A DNA stretch of 64,000 nucleotides, taken from positions 150,918 to 214,917 of the forward strand of contig UQPZ01000005.1 in assembly GCA_900543145.1 (NCBI GenBank). The letters run 5' to 3'. Position numbers and translations under genes: made by a program. This DNA comes from an uncultured Ruminococcus sp. (lineage in GTDB: Bacteria > Bacillota > Clostridia > Oscillospirales > Ruminococcaceae). Shown here in pieces: positions 36,151 through 44,540 of this stretch (within the stretch, counting starts at the first letter, position 1; each line of letters begins with the position of its first letter). The notes under the pieces are model-generated. The model saw only the letters and a list, made by a program, of their open reading frames with translations. It had not been told where the DNA came from and searched no databases.

Positions 36151-36179
36151 TTGCAATTTGCAGATATATCTGATATAAT
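36151..36179 (+). promoter_or_regulatory. Promoter of the tRNA-Gln pair
   Basis: TTGCAA, 17 bases, TATAAT, about 50 bases before the first tRNA. Confidence 0.65.
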
Positions 36180-36231
36180 ATAAAAGCTGTATAAAACAGC
36201 GGTAATAAATTGAATTGTTTGGGACAGATTA

Positions 36232-36307
36232 TGGGATATAGCCAAGAGGTAAGGCAACGGACTTTGACTCCGTCATTCCGATGGTTCGAATCCATCTATC
36301 CCAACCA
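36232..36307 (+). tRNA. tRNA-Gln (TTG)
   Basis: 76 bases with encoded CCA. Acceptor TGGGATA / TATCCCA, anticodon stem ACGGA / TCCGT around loop CTTTGAC (anticodon TTG) and a GGTTCGAATCC T-arm. Confidence 0.93.
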
Positions 36308-36326
36308 GTAAAATTTGTCTCAACAT

Positions 36327-36402
36327 TGGGGTATCGCCAAGCGGTAAGGCACCGGATTCTGATTCCGGCATTCCAAAGGTTCGAATCCTTTTACCCCAGC
36401 CA
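36327..36402 (+). tRNA. tRNA-Gln (CTG)
   Basis: 76 bases with encoded CCA. Acceptor TGGGGTA / TACCCCA, anticodon stem CCGGA / TCCGG around loop TTCTGAT (anticodon CTG). It is closely similar to the TTG tRNA 19 bases upstream, so the pair probably arose by duplication. Confidence 0.92.
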
Positions 36403-36416
36403 TATTAATAACTCTA

Positions 36417-36456
36417 ACGCAGTTTGAACCCTAAAGTCCAAACTGCGTTGCTTTTT
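36417..36456 (+). terminator. Terminator of the tRNA-Gln pair
   Basis: Stem ACGCAGTTTG / CAAACTGCGT followed by TGCTTTTT. Confidence 0.75.
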
Positions 36457-36646
36457 ATGCTGAAAAGTCCGTAAATGCAGCTTTTAAGCATTTTATATTA
36501 TTATACTATATTTGCCGTATATAATAAAAAATTAAATTTAAAAGCAAAAAAACTGAAATCTCAACCCTTTAGTCCATTTTATCATTCATCTATTTTTTTG
36601 TCAGCGCTTGACAGCTGCATTCCGTCATCACCCGATGCTTGTTTAT

Positions 36647-37504
36647 TTATATTAATACTATTGCCGAAAGCGTAGGATCAAAGCCGTCGCTGCCGGCTGT
36701 TTTTGTGCCGATAAATATATTGTCCTTCGGAAGAGATTTCGGATTATAGCCTGTGATCTCCTTAAATACCCTGTTAAAATTACGTATCGTACCGAAGCCG
36801 GTCTTCATAGATATTTCAGTTATTGTAAGCTCTCCTTGAGAAATTAGCCTAAGCGCTTCGTTTATCCTTACAGAATTTACATAATCGGTAAAGGTCATTC
36901 CCGAAAGCTTTCTGAAGTACTTTGAAAAATATGGCCTGCTCAGACACATAAATTCTGCGGCTTCGTCAAAGGTAACAGAGGAGTATCTTTCAGAGATCAT
37001 TTCAAGCAGCTGCTTATATCTTGCATACGGCTGAGAATTGCCGGCGGTATCCGGAATTTCTGACTCTTCATTCTGATAAATACCCGCAAGCGTCTTTACA
37101 ATTATACAGTCGCACACAATATTTGAATACAGCCGTTTGCCGCACATCTCCTCATATATTCCGTAGAAAACCTTATCAATTCCGTAGTTTCCCTTTATCA
37201 GCGGACTTTTAAGCACACGCTTTCCGAAAAACTCCGAAAGAAAATCAGGATCAAGCTTTATAACAAGGATCTCACTTTCTCCGCTGCCGGCAATATAATG
37301 CACATCTCCGCTGCTTACCCATACGCACTGACCAGCGCATAAGCTGTAAACACTGTTACTGGCAAGAACCTCTGCCGTACCGCTTTCAATATAGATCAGC
37401 TCATGCTCGTCGTGCCAGTGCAGCAGATTATGAAGATTTTTGTATTTGTGCAGACTTAAATGCTGGCTGCCGAAAAGAACCTTATGCTCATACTTGGCAA
37501 TCAT
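36647..37504 (-). CDS. AraC-family transcriptional regulator
   Basis: A 285-aa regulator with an N-terminal cupin-like sensing domain (HWHDEHELIYIESGTAEV) and a C-terminal double helix-turn-helix (about 175-275: FDEAAEFMCLSRPYFSKYFRK and ITEISMKTGFGTIRNFNRVFKEITGYNP). Such proteins usually respond to a sugar. ATG 37504 follows GGGAGG. It is divergent from the solute-binding protein gene, which it probably controls. Confidence 0.88.
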   Translation of the reverse strand: MIAKYEHKVLFGSQHLSLHKYKNLHNLLHWHDEHELIYIESGTAEVLASNSVYSLCAGQCVWVSSGDVHYIAGSGESEILVIKLDPDFLSEFFGKRVLKSPLIKGNYGIDKVFYGIYEEMCGKRLYSNIVCDCIIVKTLAGIYQNEESEIPDTAGNSQPYARYKQLLEMISERYSSVTFDEAAEFMCLSRPYFSKYFRKLSGMTFTDYVNSVRINEALRLISQGELTITEISMKTGFGTIRNFNRVFKEITGYNPKSLPKDNIFIGTKTAGSDGFDPTLSAIVLI

Positions 37505-37795
37505 TCCCGCCACCTCCCGTAATCAAACCGATCGTTTTTCCGTTTAATATCAGTATATATAATTATCCTATCCTATAAAAGTATTTTAATGTAACTATTT
37601 ATGAACTTTAAATTACCTTGGGTATTTTCAGCTGTAAAACACCGTTTAATAATTTTGAACAAATAATGTAGTTAATAAATTTCCACAACTAAATATAAAA
37701 TGTCTTGCATATATTTATATGTTTTTATATACTGAATATATGCAATACATATAAATCCGTAGTCGATTGTTATAAAAAAGTGTGGAGGTTTTACA

Positions 37796-39208
37796 ATGAA
37801 AAAAATAAAACGCGCAGCCGCAGGTCTAGCCGCATTGATCTTGTCAGTCTCAATGGCTTCCTGCGGATCGTCAGACAAAGACAGCTCATACGTTGATAAG
37901 GTCAAGGTTGAGGACACCAACGATATAAAAGCTATTCCGGACGGAGCAGAAAAGGAGCTTGAATGGCTGTCGTATTTCGATATCAATCCGACTAAAGCGG
38001 TGCCTGAAAAGAGAAGCGATCTGACCTTGTTTGAAAACAAGGGAGGCTCGATAAAATACTCCCAGACTACCTCGCTGGAGGTATATGAAAAGCTCGCTTC
38101 AAGACTTATGTCAAACGATCCGCCGGATATGTTCTGGTATGAAGCCTCAATGACCTTTCCGGCTAACTGCGTTAAGGAAATGTTCCAGCCTATTGACAGT
38201 TTGGTTAACTTTGACGATCCGCTCTGGAGCGGCGTGAAAAATATGGCAGATCAGTATACTCTGAATGGGAAGCATTACGTTGCACCCGTTAACTTCGGCG
38301 CCTGCTCCGTAATTACCTATAATAAAGATATGGTTGAAGCCGCAGGCCTTGAAGATCCGTATGAGCTTTACATGAAAGGCGAATGGGACTGGAATACCTG
38401 GTACGATATAATGGACGAATACGGTCAGGGTGCAAGCGAGGACGAAGAGCGCTGGGGAATAAACGGCTGGTTCGCACCGTTTATATTCCATTCAACAGGA
38501 GAAACCCTGATAAAGTATGACGCAGATAAGGACGAATATGTTTCAAATCTCGACAATCCTGCATTTGAACGCGCCTCGGGTGTTTTATACAATCTCAAGA
38601 AAAACAATTTGTACAATTCAGAATGGATAGGACAGGCAAGCGATGCCTTTAAGAAAAATGTCCTGTTTTACGCAATGGGAACCTGGGCGGCTACCGGAAC
38701 TCACGGCCCTAAGGAGGATGACAGATGGGCTGTCGTACCTATGCCAAAGGATCCCAATGCAGATAAAATGTATACCTCAATTGACCTGAACGCATATATG
38801 TGGGTAAAAGGCTCAGAAAAAGCAGAAGCTATGAAATGCTGGATGGAATGTGCAAGGATCGTAAATACTCAGCAGACCTACATCGAAACCGAAAAAGAAA
38901 AGTTTATGCAGACCAATCCTTACTGGACGGAAGAAATGTACACCGCTGCTTTCAAGGACGTTATATCCGAAAAGTTTACCCAGATCTACGACCCTGGCTA
39001 CGGAATTTCAACAACGCTGTCAGACAACGGTGCCGCTACGAATCCAACCAAGGAAGCCCTGATACCGTATATGTACACCTCAGTAATGAAGGAGGACGAA
39101 GACGGTGTCCAGTACACCTGGACTCAGCTGCGTGAAATGTACAAGGGTACGATAGATTCCGAGCTTAAAACCTTCAACGACGCATATCATAAATATGTAA
39201 ACAAATAA
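37796..39208 (+). CDS. Extracellular solute-binding lipoprotein (family 1)
   Basis: A 470-aa binding protein with a lipoprotein signal (Lys/Arg start, hydrophobic core, SMASCG box with Cys23) and the general fold of family 1 sugar-binding proteins (VITYNKDMVEAAGL, WDWNTWYD-type segment, AMGTWA). It would capture a carbohydrate outside the cell for an ABC importer. No permease or ATPase gene follows; a hairpin and tRNAs do, so its transporter must be elsewhere. GGAGG precedes the ATG. Confidence 0.87.
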   Translation: MKKIKRAAAGLAALILSVSMASCGSSDKDSSYVDKVKVEDTNDIKAIPDGAEKELEWLSYFDINPTKAVPEKRSDLTLFENKGGSIKYSQTTSLEVYEKLASRLMSNDPPDMFWYEASMTFPANCVKEMFQPIDSLVNFDDPLWSGVKNMADQYTLNGKHYVAPVNFGACSVITYNKDMVEAAGLEDPYELYMKGEWDWNTWYDIMDEYGQGASEDEERWGINGWFAPFIFHSTGETLIKYDADKDEYVSNLDNPAFERASGVLYNLKKNNLYNSEWIGQASDAFKKNVLFYAMGTWAATGTHGPKEDDRWAVVPMPKDPNADKMYTSIDLNAYMWVKGSEKAEAMKCWMECARIVNTQQTYIETEKEKFMQTNPYWTEEMYTAAFKDVISEKFTQIYDPGYGISTTLSDNGAATNPTKEALIPYMYTSVMKEDEDGVQYTWTQLREMYKGTIDSELKTFNDAYHKYVNK

Positions 39209-39227
39209 TATTTTTTCTCCTTTACAT

Positions 39228-39266
39228 AACAACGGGAAACAAAGTGCTTCTTTGCTTCCCGCTGTT
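39228..39266 (+). terminator. Hairpin downstream of the solute-binding protein gene
   Basis: Stem AACAACGGGAAACAAAG / CTTTGCTTCCCGCTGTT with two mismatches, 19 bases after the stop. T-rich but without a clean T-run. Confidence 0.55.
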
Positions 39267-39289
39267 TGTATAATAAGCGAATCCGCAAA

Positions 39290-39325
39290 CAAAAAAGCAC
39301 TGCAAACGCTTTGTTTACAGTGCTT
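39290..39325 (-). terminator. Terminator of the tRNA-Ser pair
   Basis: Minus-strand stem AAGCACTG / CAGTGCTT followed by TTTTTG. Confidence 0.7.
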
Positions 39326-39326
39326 C

Positions 39327-39416
39327 TGGCGCGGATTGAGAGATTTGAACTCTCGCGCCCCTTTCGAGACCTACTCCCTTAGCAGGGGAGCCCCTTCACC
39401 ACTTGGGTAAATCCGC
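39327..39416 (-). tRNA. tRNA-Ser (GCT)
   Basis: 90 bases with a long variable arm and encoded CCA. Acceptor GCGGATT / AATCCGC, anticodon loop CTGCTAA (GCT). Confidence 0.92.
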
Positions 39417-39458
39417 AGGTAATATAAAAACAGCGGAAAAATTCCGCAAAAAATATAT

Positions 39459-39547
39459 TGGCGGACAGGGTGGGATTCGAACCCACGGTACGTTGCCGTA
39501 TCACCGGTTTTCAAGACCGGCTCCTTAAACCACTCGGACACCTGTCC
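39459..39547 (-). tRNA. tRNA-Ser (TGA)
   Basis: 89 bases with a long variable arm and encoded CCA. Acceptor GGACAGG / CCTGTCC, anticodon loop CTTGAAA (TGA). It is upstream of the GCT tRNA on the same transcript. Confidence 0.92.
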
Positions 39548-39618
39548 AGATAATAAAGTATTACATACCGCCAACATGAAACGTAACACTTACTAATATG
39601 CTTACCTGCGACTTAAAT

Positions 39619-39647
39619 ATTCTATCATATTTTTTATTGCTTGTCAA
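39619..39647 (-). promoter_or_regulatory. Promoter of the tRNA-Ser pair
   Basis: Minus-strand TTGACA, 17 bases, TAGAAT, about 70 bases before the TGA tRNA. Confidence 0.7.
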
Positions 39648-39685
39648 GTCCTTTTTTCAAAAATCCAAAATAATTTTCCCATAAA

Positions 39686-39722
39686 ACAAAAATCCCTGCG
39701 CCTTATTTTAAGACGCAGGGAT
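39686..39722 (-). terminator. Terminator of the arginine cluster
   Basis: Minus-strand stem ATCCCTGCG / CGCAGGGAT followed by TTTTTG, ten bases after the argF stop. Confidence 0.8.
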
Positions 39723-39731
39723 AAGCTGTAC

Positions 39732-40649
39732 CTATTCCTTATCCTTGCTCATTACCTTTACCATAACGGCTTTCTGAGCGTGAAGACGATTTTCAGCCTC
39801 TTCAAATATCTCATCGGCATGAGCCTCGAATACCTTTGCGGTAATCTCCTCCTCACGGTGCGCAGGCAAACAATGCTGAACCATAGCGTCCGCCTTTGCA
39901 GCAGCCATTATCTCATCATTTATCTGATAGCCCTTAAAGGCGATCTTACGCTTTTCGGTCTCCGCTTCCTCCCCCATTGACGTCCATACGTCTGTAAACA
40001 GCACATCGGCGTTCCTTGCCGCCTCCAGAGGTACATCGGTCATTGAGAATTTATTTCCGTATTGCTTTGCAAACTCAAGCACCTCTGCGTCCGGCTGATA
40101 ATCCTTGGGACAAGCCGCCGAAACCTCCATTCCGACCTTTAGTCCGCCGACAATAAGCGAATTTGCCATATTGTTTCCGTCACCTATGTAGCACATTTTA
40201 AGTCCGTCGAAGCGTCCCTTGAATTCACGGATCGTCATAAGATCGGCAAGTACCTGACAGGGGTGACAGAAATCCGTAAGACCGTTGATGATCGGAATAG
40301 AACCGTATTCGGCAAGATCCTCGACTTCCTTCTGCTCAAAGGTACGTATCATAATTCCGTCGATATAACGGGACAGAACACGGGCAGTATCCTGAACAGG
40401 CTCGCCCCTGCCTATCTGAAGATCCCGATTTGATAGAAACAGCGCCTGACCGCCCAGCTGGTACATTCCCGTTTCAAAGGATACTCTGGTACGGGTCGAC
40501 GACTTCTGGAATATCATTCCCAGAGTTTTTCCTTTAAGCAGATGATGCTCTATTCCGTTTTTGTTTTCGTACTTGAGCTGATCCGCAAGATTAAGAATCT
40601 CGATAATTTCCTCTTTTGAAAGATCAAGCATTTTAAGTAAATGTTTCAT
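39732..40649 (-). CDS. argF: Ornithine carbamoyltransferase
   Basis: A 305-aa enzyme that makes citrulline from ornithine and carbamoyl phosphate. It has the carbamoyl-phosphate loop STRTRVSFE, FCHPCQ, DVWTSMGEE-type ornithine loop and HCLPAH. It is the last gene of the arginine cluster, separated from argD by a dead VOC gene. GGAGG precedes the ATG. Confidence 0.95.
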   Translation of the reverse strand: MKHLLKMLDLSKEEIIEILNLADQLKYENKNGIEHHLLKGKTLGMIFQKSSTRTRVSFETGMYQLGGQALFLSNRDLQIGRGEPVQDTARVLSRYIDGIMIRTFEQKEVEDLAEYGSIPIINGLTDFCHPCQVLADLMTIREFKGRFDGLKMCYIGDGNNMANSLIVGGLKVGMEVSAACPKDYQPDAEVLEFAKQYGNKFSMTDVPLEAARNADVLFTDVWTSMGEEAETEKRKIAFKGYQINDEIMAAAKADAMVQHCLPAHREEEITAKVFEAHADEIFEEAENRLHAQKAVMVKVMSKDKE

Positions 40650-40662
40650 ATAATTTCCTCCG

Positions 40663-40944
40663 TTATATAGTAGTTTCTATCAAATTTCCGTCGGGATCGA
40701 ATATTACGCTTTCATAATATTCGTCGCCCGTAATTCTCGGCTGACTAATTATTTTATATCCGTCCTCTTAAAGCCTTGCCGACAGCATATCAACTTCGCT
40801 TTTTCCTCCTGCGGAAAATGCAATATGAGCAAAACCCGGATCCGATTGAGAAACTCCGTTTTTTGCATACTAAGCCTGCATTATTTCAAGGCATGCTCCG
40901 TGGGAAAACTCAGTTAGTAAGACAGCGATATGTTTTATTTTCAT
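40663..40944 (-). pseudogene. Decayed VOC (glyoxalase-like) gene
   Basis: The minus-strand frame starting MKIKHIAVLL reads on as LEIMQA, stop, then GFAHIAFSAGGKSEVDMLSARL, stop, then [20 protein letters not shown] and DPDGNLIE to a final stop. The order matches small VOC-superfamily proteins, but about 35 residues are missing after HIAV and two in-frame stops (TAG, TAA) break it. It starts one base after the argD stop, so it was once part of the arginine operon. Confidence 0.8.
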
Positions 40945-40945
40945 A

Positions 40946-42127
40946 TCAGCCGCCAAGAACCTCTTTCAGTATCTCCATTCCCTTGTCTATTTCTTCATAT
41001 GAAATAGTAAGAGGCGGAAGAAATCTCAGTTTAGCCTTTGCGGTAAGAATAAGCAGTCCCCTGTCAAGACATTCCCTGCATACCTCTCCTGCATTTTTTG
41101 TTTTGAGCCGTACTCCTATCATAAGCCCCAGTCCGTCAACTCCCTCAACCTCCGGAAGCTCAAGAAGCTTTGAGCGGAAATACTCCGCCTTTTTATTAAC
41201 TTCATTGAGAAATCCCGGTTTCGTTACCTTATCAAGCACAGCGTTTCCTCCAGCGCAGGATATAGGATTTCCTCCGAAGGTAGAACCGTGAGTACCGGGA
41301 GTGAGAACGCAGCAGCATTTTTCATCTGCAAGGCATACTCCTATAGGAACTCCGCCTGCAAGGCCCTTTGCAAGAGTTACGATATTCGGCTTAACGCCGT
41401 AGTGACCGCAGGCCAGGAATTTTCCCGTTCTGCCGACTCCCGTCTGGACCTCGTCGCAGATAGTGAGAATATCACGTCTGCCGCATTCCTCGAAAACCGC
41501 GTCTACAAAGCTCTGCTCCAGCGGAATTACTCCGCCCTCTCCCTGAACGCACTCGAACATTACTGCACAGACCCTGCCGTCGTTTTCTTCAAGCTTTGCT
41601 TTCAGATCATCAATATCGTTGGCTTTTACGTTTATAAAGCCCTCTGCGAACGGAAAGAAATAGTTATGAAAAACGTCCTGCCCCGTAGCGGAAAGAGTTG
41701 CCAGCGTTCTTCCGTGAAAGCTGTTTACAAGAGTAATAATAATATTTCTCTGCGCTTCCCTGCCGTATTTGTCAAAGCTGTACTTTCTCGCAAGCTTTAT
41801 AGCACATTCGTTAGCCTCCGCTCCCGAATTGCCGAAGAACATTTTATTATAGCCTGTAATATTGCAGAGCTTTTCAGCAAAGTCAGCCTGAACCTTAGTG
41901 TAATAATAATTTGACGTATGCTGAATTTTATGCGCCTGATCGCAGATCGCCTGAACCCAGTCCCCGTCGCAGAAGCCAAGGCTGTTAGTGCCTATTCCAG
42001 AGCCGAAATCTATATATTCCCTGCCGTTTTCATCGACAGCAGTACGGTTTTCTCCCTTTTCAAGCACCAGATCATACCGCCCGTAGGTAGGCATAACGTG
42101 TTCGTTGAACTGTTCTATAGTGTTCAT
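40946..42127 (-). CDS. argD: Acetylornithine aminotransferase
   Basis: A 393-aa class III PLP aminotransferase that converts N-acetylglutamate semialdehyde to N-acetylornithine. It has GSGIGTNSLG, FFGNSGAEANE, SFHGRTLATLSAT, CDEVQTGVGRTG and the PLP lysine in TLAKGLAGG. ATG 42127 follows AGAAAGAG; an upstream TTG gives three more residues. It lies between an unknown membrane protein gene and the VOC remnant. Confidence 0.94.
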   Translation of the reverse strand: MNTIEQFNEHVMPTYGRYDLVLEKGENRTAVDENGREYIDFGSGIGTNSLGFCDGDWVQAICDQAHKIQHTSNYYYTKVQADFAEKLCNITGYNKMFFGNSGAEANECAIKLARKYSFDKYGREAQRNIIITLVNSFHGRTLATLSATGQDVFHNYFFPFAEGFINVKANDIDDLKAKLEENDGRVCAVMFECVQGEGGVIPLEQSFVDAVFEECGRRDILTICDEVQTGVGRTGKFLACGHYGVKPNIVTLAKGLAGGVPIGVCLADEKCCCVLTPGTHGSTFGGNPISCAGGNAVLDKVTKPGFLNEVNKKAEYFRSKLLELPEVEGVDGLGLMIGVRLKTKNAGEVCRECLDRGLLILTAKAKLRFLPPLTISYEEIDKGMEILKEVLGG

Positions 42128-42164
42128 TTTAATCAACTCTTTCTTATCCTTGTTTTAAAATATA

Positions 42165-42713
42165 TTATATATCGAATACAGAACCGTCCGATACCTTAAA
42201 TTCAGCTGCCGAGCCTGAGCTGTCTATCTTATCTGCCAGAAATCTTCTGAAAGCCTTTCCGTCGCCCTTTGTATATCCCGAATCAGCTATGCACAGAACA
42301 GTATCCTTATAGAAAATAATAACACAGTCATAAACGACGATAACTCTTGTTATACTGCCGTATTCTATTTTTCTGACCGTAACCGTGCAGGTCTGTTCAA
42401 GGTAATTATCAAAAGCCCTGACGCTCTGCGGATTTCCCAATGCAGTTTCTCCGCCCCTGCCGAATCTTCTTGTAAATTTGATCCTTGTTTCCGCAAAACG
42501 GTAAACAACAGCGGCAGCTGACAATGCGGCAAATATCCATGCAAGAAAGCTTTGCGCTATAAAAAGACACACTGCGGCGGCGGCCAAAGCTATAGGTATC
42601 AGAATCTTCAGAATATATCCGGACGTATATCTCTCAATTATCCTCAGATAATTCATAAGCTGCTTTTTCTCGGTAAAAACTGTGGTATTCTCAAAAGAAG
42701 CCTGTATTTTCAT
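42165..42713 (-). CDS. YcxB-like membrane protein between argB and argD
   Basis: A 182-aa protein with two adjacent membrane helices (about 33-75) followed by a soluble C-terminal domain (about 95-182) containing VIVVYDCVIIFYKDTVL. The layout resembles YcxB-like or PH-like membrane proteins (inference). ATG 42713 follows GAGAGG. The gene begins 31 bases after the argB stop and ends 37 bases before argD, so it is embedded in the operon. Function unknown. Confidence 0.65.
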   Translation of the reverse strand: MKIQASFENTTVFTEKKQLMNYLRIIERYTSGYILKILIPIALAAAAVCLFIAQSFLAWIFAALSAAAVVYRFAETRIKFTRRFGRGGETALGNPQSVRAFDNYLEQTCTVTVRKIEYGSITRVIVVYDCVIIFYKDTVLCIADSGYTKGDGKAFRRFLADKIDSSGSAAEFKVSDGSVFDI

Positions 42714-42744
42714 ATCAATACCTCTCATACTGTTCATCAGGCGT

Positions 42745-43611
42745 TTATGTAAACTGTGTTCCTGCTCCCTCGTTGCTAAGCAGCTCGATAAGTATAGAAT
42801 GAGGAACTCTTCCGTCTATGATCGAAGTTTTCTTTACTCCCCGTCTTACCACCTCAACACAGCAGTCTATCTTAGGTATCATTCCGCCGCTTATTATTCC
42901 TGTCTTTTTAAGATACGGAACATCGCTGACGTTGACCTGAGGGATCAGCGTAGAATCGTCGTCCTTATCCTGTAAAAGACCTGCTATATCTGTCATAAGT
43001 ATCAGATTTTCCGCTCTGAGGCATGAGGCTATTCTTGCCGCCGCGGTATCGGCATTTATGTTATACGCCTGACCGCTGGCAGAAGTTCCGACAGTAGCGA
43101 TTATAGGTACATAACCGTTATTGAGAGCGTCTATTATCGGCTTTGTCGTTACCTTTTTAATCTCGCCGACATAACCGAGATCTATATCGCCCTGAAGCTT
43201 TTCGGCAAGTATCATCTCGCCGTCGCACCCGCACAGTCCAAGAGCTTTTCCGCCGTGAAGCTGTAAAGCCGAAACCAGCTCTTTATTTACCTTTCCGCAC
43301 AGCACCATTTTTACTATATCTATAGTTTCCTTGTCAGTATAGCGCAGACCGCCGATAAACTTGCTTTCGATACCGACCCTTTTAAGCATTGAATTTATCT
43401 CCGGACCTCCGCCGTGAACAAGCACTACCTTTATCCCTACCTCGCTGAGCAGAACGATATCGCTCATTACAGCTTCCTTCAGCTTATCGTCGGTCATAGC
43501 GTTTCCGCCGTATTTTACAACCACGATCTTATCGTGATACTTCTGAATATACGGAAGAGCGTCGATCAATATCTGACTTCTGATACTATTTGCAATTTCC
43601 ATTTTCAACAT
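42745..43611 (-). CDS. argB: Acetylglutamate kinase
   Basis: A 288-aa amino-acid kinase that phosphorylates N-acetylglutamate. It has VVKYGGNAM, VLVHGGGPEIN, GLCGCDG, NINADTAAARIA, MTDIAGLL and GGMIPKI. The start is ATG 43611 or 43602. PII proteins control this enzyme in some bacteria; the Amt-PII fusion is encoded in this window, but a link is speculation. Confidence 0.95.
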   Translation of the reverse strand: MLKMEIANSIRSQILIDALPYIQKYHDKIVVVKYGGNAMTDDKLKEAVMSDIVLLSEVGIKVVLVHGGGPEINSMLKRVGIESKFIGGLRYTDKETIDIVKMVLCGKVNKELVSALQLHGGKALGLCGCDGEMILAEKLQGDIDLGYVGEIKKVTTKPIIDALNNGYVPIIATVGTSASGQAYNINADTAAARIASCLRAENLILMTDIAGLLQDKDDDSTLIPQVNVSDVPYLKKTGIISGGMIPKIDCCVEVVRRGVKKTSIIDGRVPHSILIELLSNEGAGTQFT

Positions 43612-43800
43612 CTTTCCTTCTTTATTATATATAGCAAACGCTGTTCAGCCTTTCCGCCGCATATGGTCTATTTGAGCAGCATATACGCCTTGTCTGCTCC
43701 GCTGATACAAGTATGAACTCCGACGACCCGTTCGCAGCTTATGTCGGACGTAGAATACAATACCGAACCGAGATCATTTCTGCCGCTCTTTACCTGTACA

Positions 43801-44370
43801 TTAATAATAATGGCTTCCGACATTCTGATCGGATTCGGTATAAATATCGCAGTGCTCGGTCAATATGCGGTACGCCAGCTTGTAATTGCCGACATACTGT
43901 AAAATATACGTTACAGGGCAGTTCAGCTCGTCTGACAGCTTCCCACCTACCGATTTCATGATCCTGCTCCGATAATATATAGTTATAGTCGCCGTATTTT
44001 TTTCTTCCTTTTTAAGCTCTATATTGATTATATCCTCATAATTTATGTAGGAAGGCTTCTTAAAGGTAAAGTAAATAAGCCGCTTATCGGTAAGAGCGTA
44101 ATAATAATCGGAATTTTTACCAAAGGTCAGAGCCAGTCCCACGACAATGAACGGAACTATAACTATCCAGAAATTGCTTCCTGAACTGTAGACCGCCGCA
44201 AAACACGCCACAGTAAAAACCAGTACCGCCAGACCCAGCAGTCTTGTTCCTGCCGTGCTTTTTATCTCGTTTTTTCCCGTCCAAAGTATCGTTTCCCCGT
44301 AATCAAGACATTCGCTGAACTTCTCCGAATAATCTCCGCTTTCATTCATAATAAAATCTTTTTCTTTCAT
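43801..44370 (-). CDS. PH-like membrane protein between argJ and argB
   Basis: A 189-aa protein with two membrane helices (about 43-80) flanked by soluble parts. The stretch YYALTDKRLIYFTFKKPSYINYEDI resembles bacterial PH domains (bPH type), in which such membrane hairpins are common. AAAGGGG precedes the ATG. It sits 190 bases before argB. Function unknown. Confidence 0.68.
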   Translation of the reverse strand: MKEKDFIMNESGDYSEKFSECLDYGETILWTGKNEIKSTAGTRLLGLAVLVFTVACFAAVYSSGSNFWIVIVPFIVVGLALTFGKNSDYYYALTDKRLIYFTFKKPSYINYEDIINIELKKEEKNTATITIYYRSRIMKSVGGKLSDELNCPVTYILQYVGNYKLAYRILTEHCDIYTESDQNVGSHYY

Positions 44371-44540
44371 AATAATACCCCTTTATTTTTTATTTTCTTT
44401 ACAGCATCAGCTTTCAGCCTGCCGCTTCTGACCCACTAACCATTCCTTACCGCCGCTTTGCCCGCCCTTTCTCTCGTCAATATCTTTTACCGCACCGATC
44501 AGCTCAGCGGTAAGAACGTTTTTCCTGTGCCTACGTCTTA

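Noticed and set aside
41288..41914. Plus-strand frame of 208 codons inside argD
   Set aside because: It is antisense to argD and shows no coding signal of its own.
44371..44540. Possible small gene between the PH-like gene and argJ
   Set aside because: An open minus-strand stretch exists but with no ribosome site or recognisable product.
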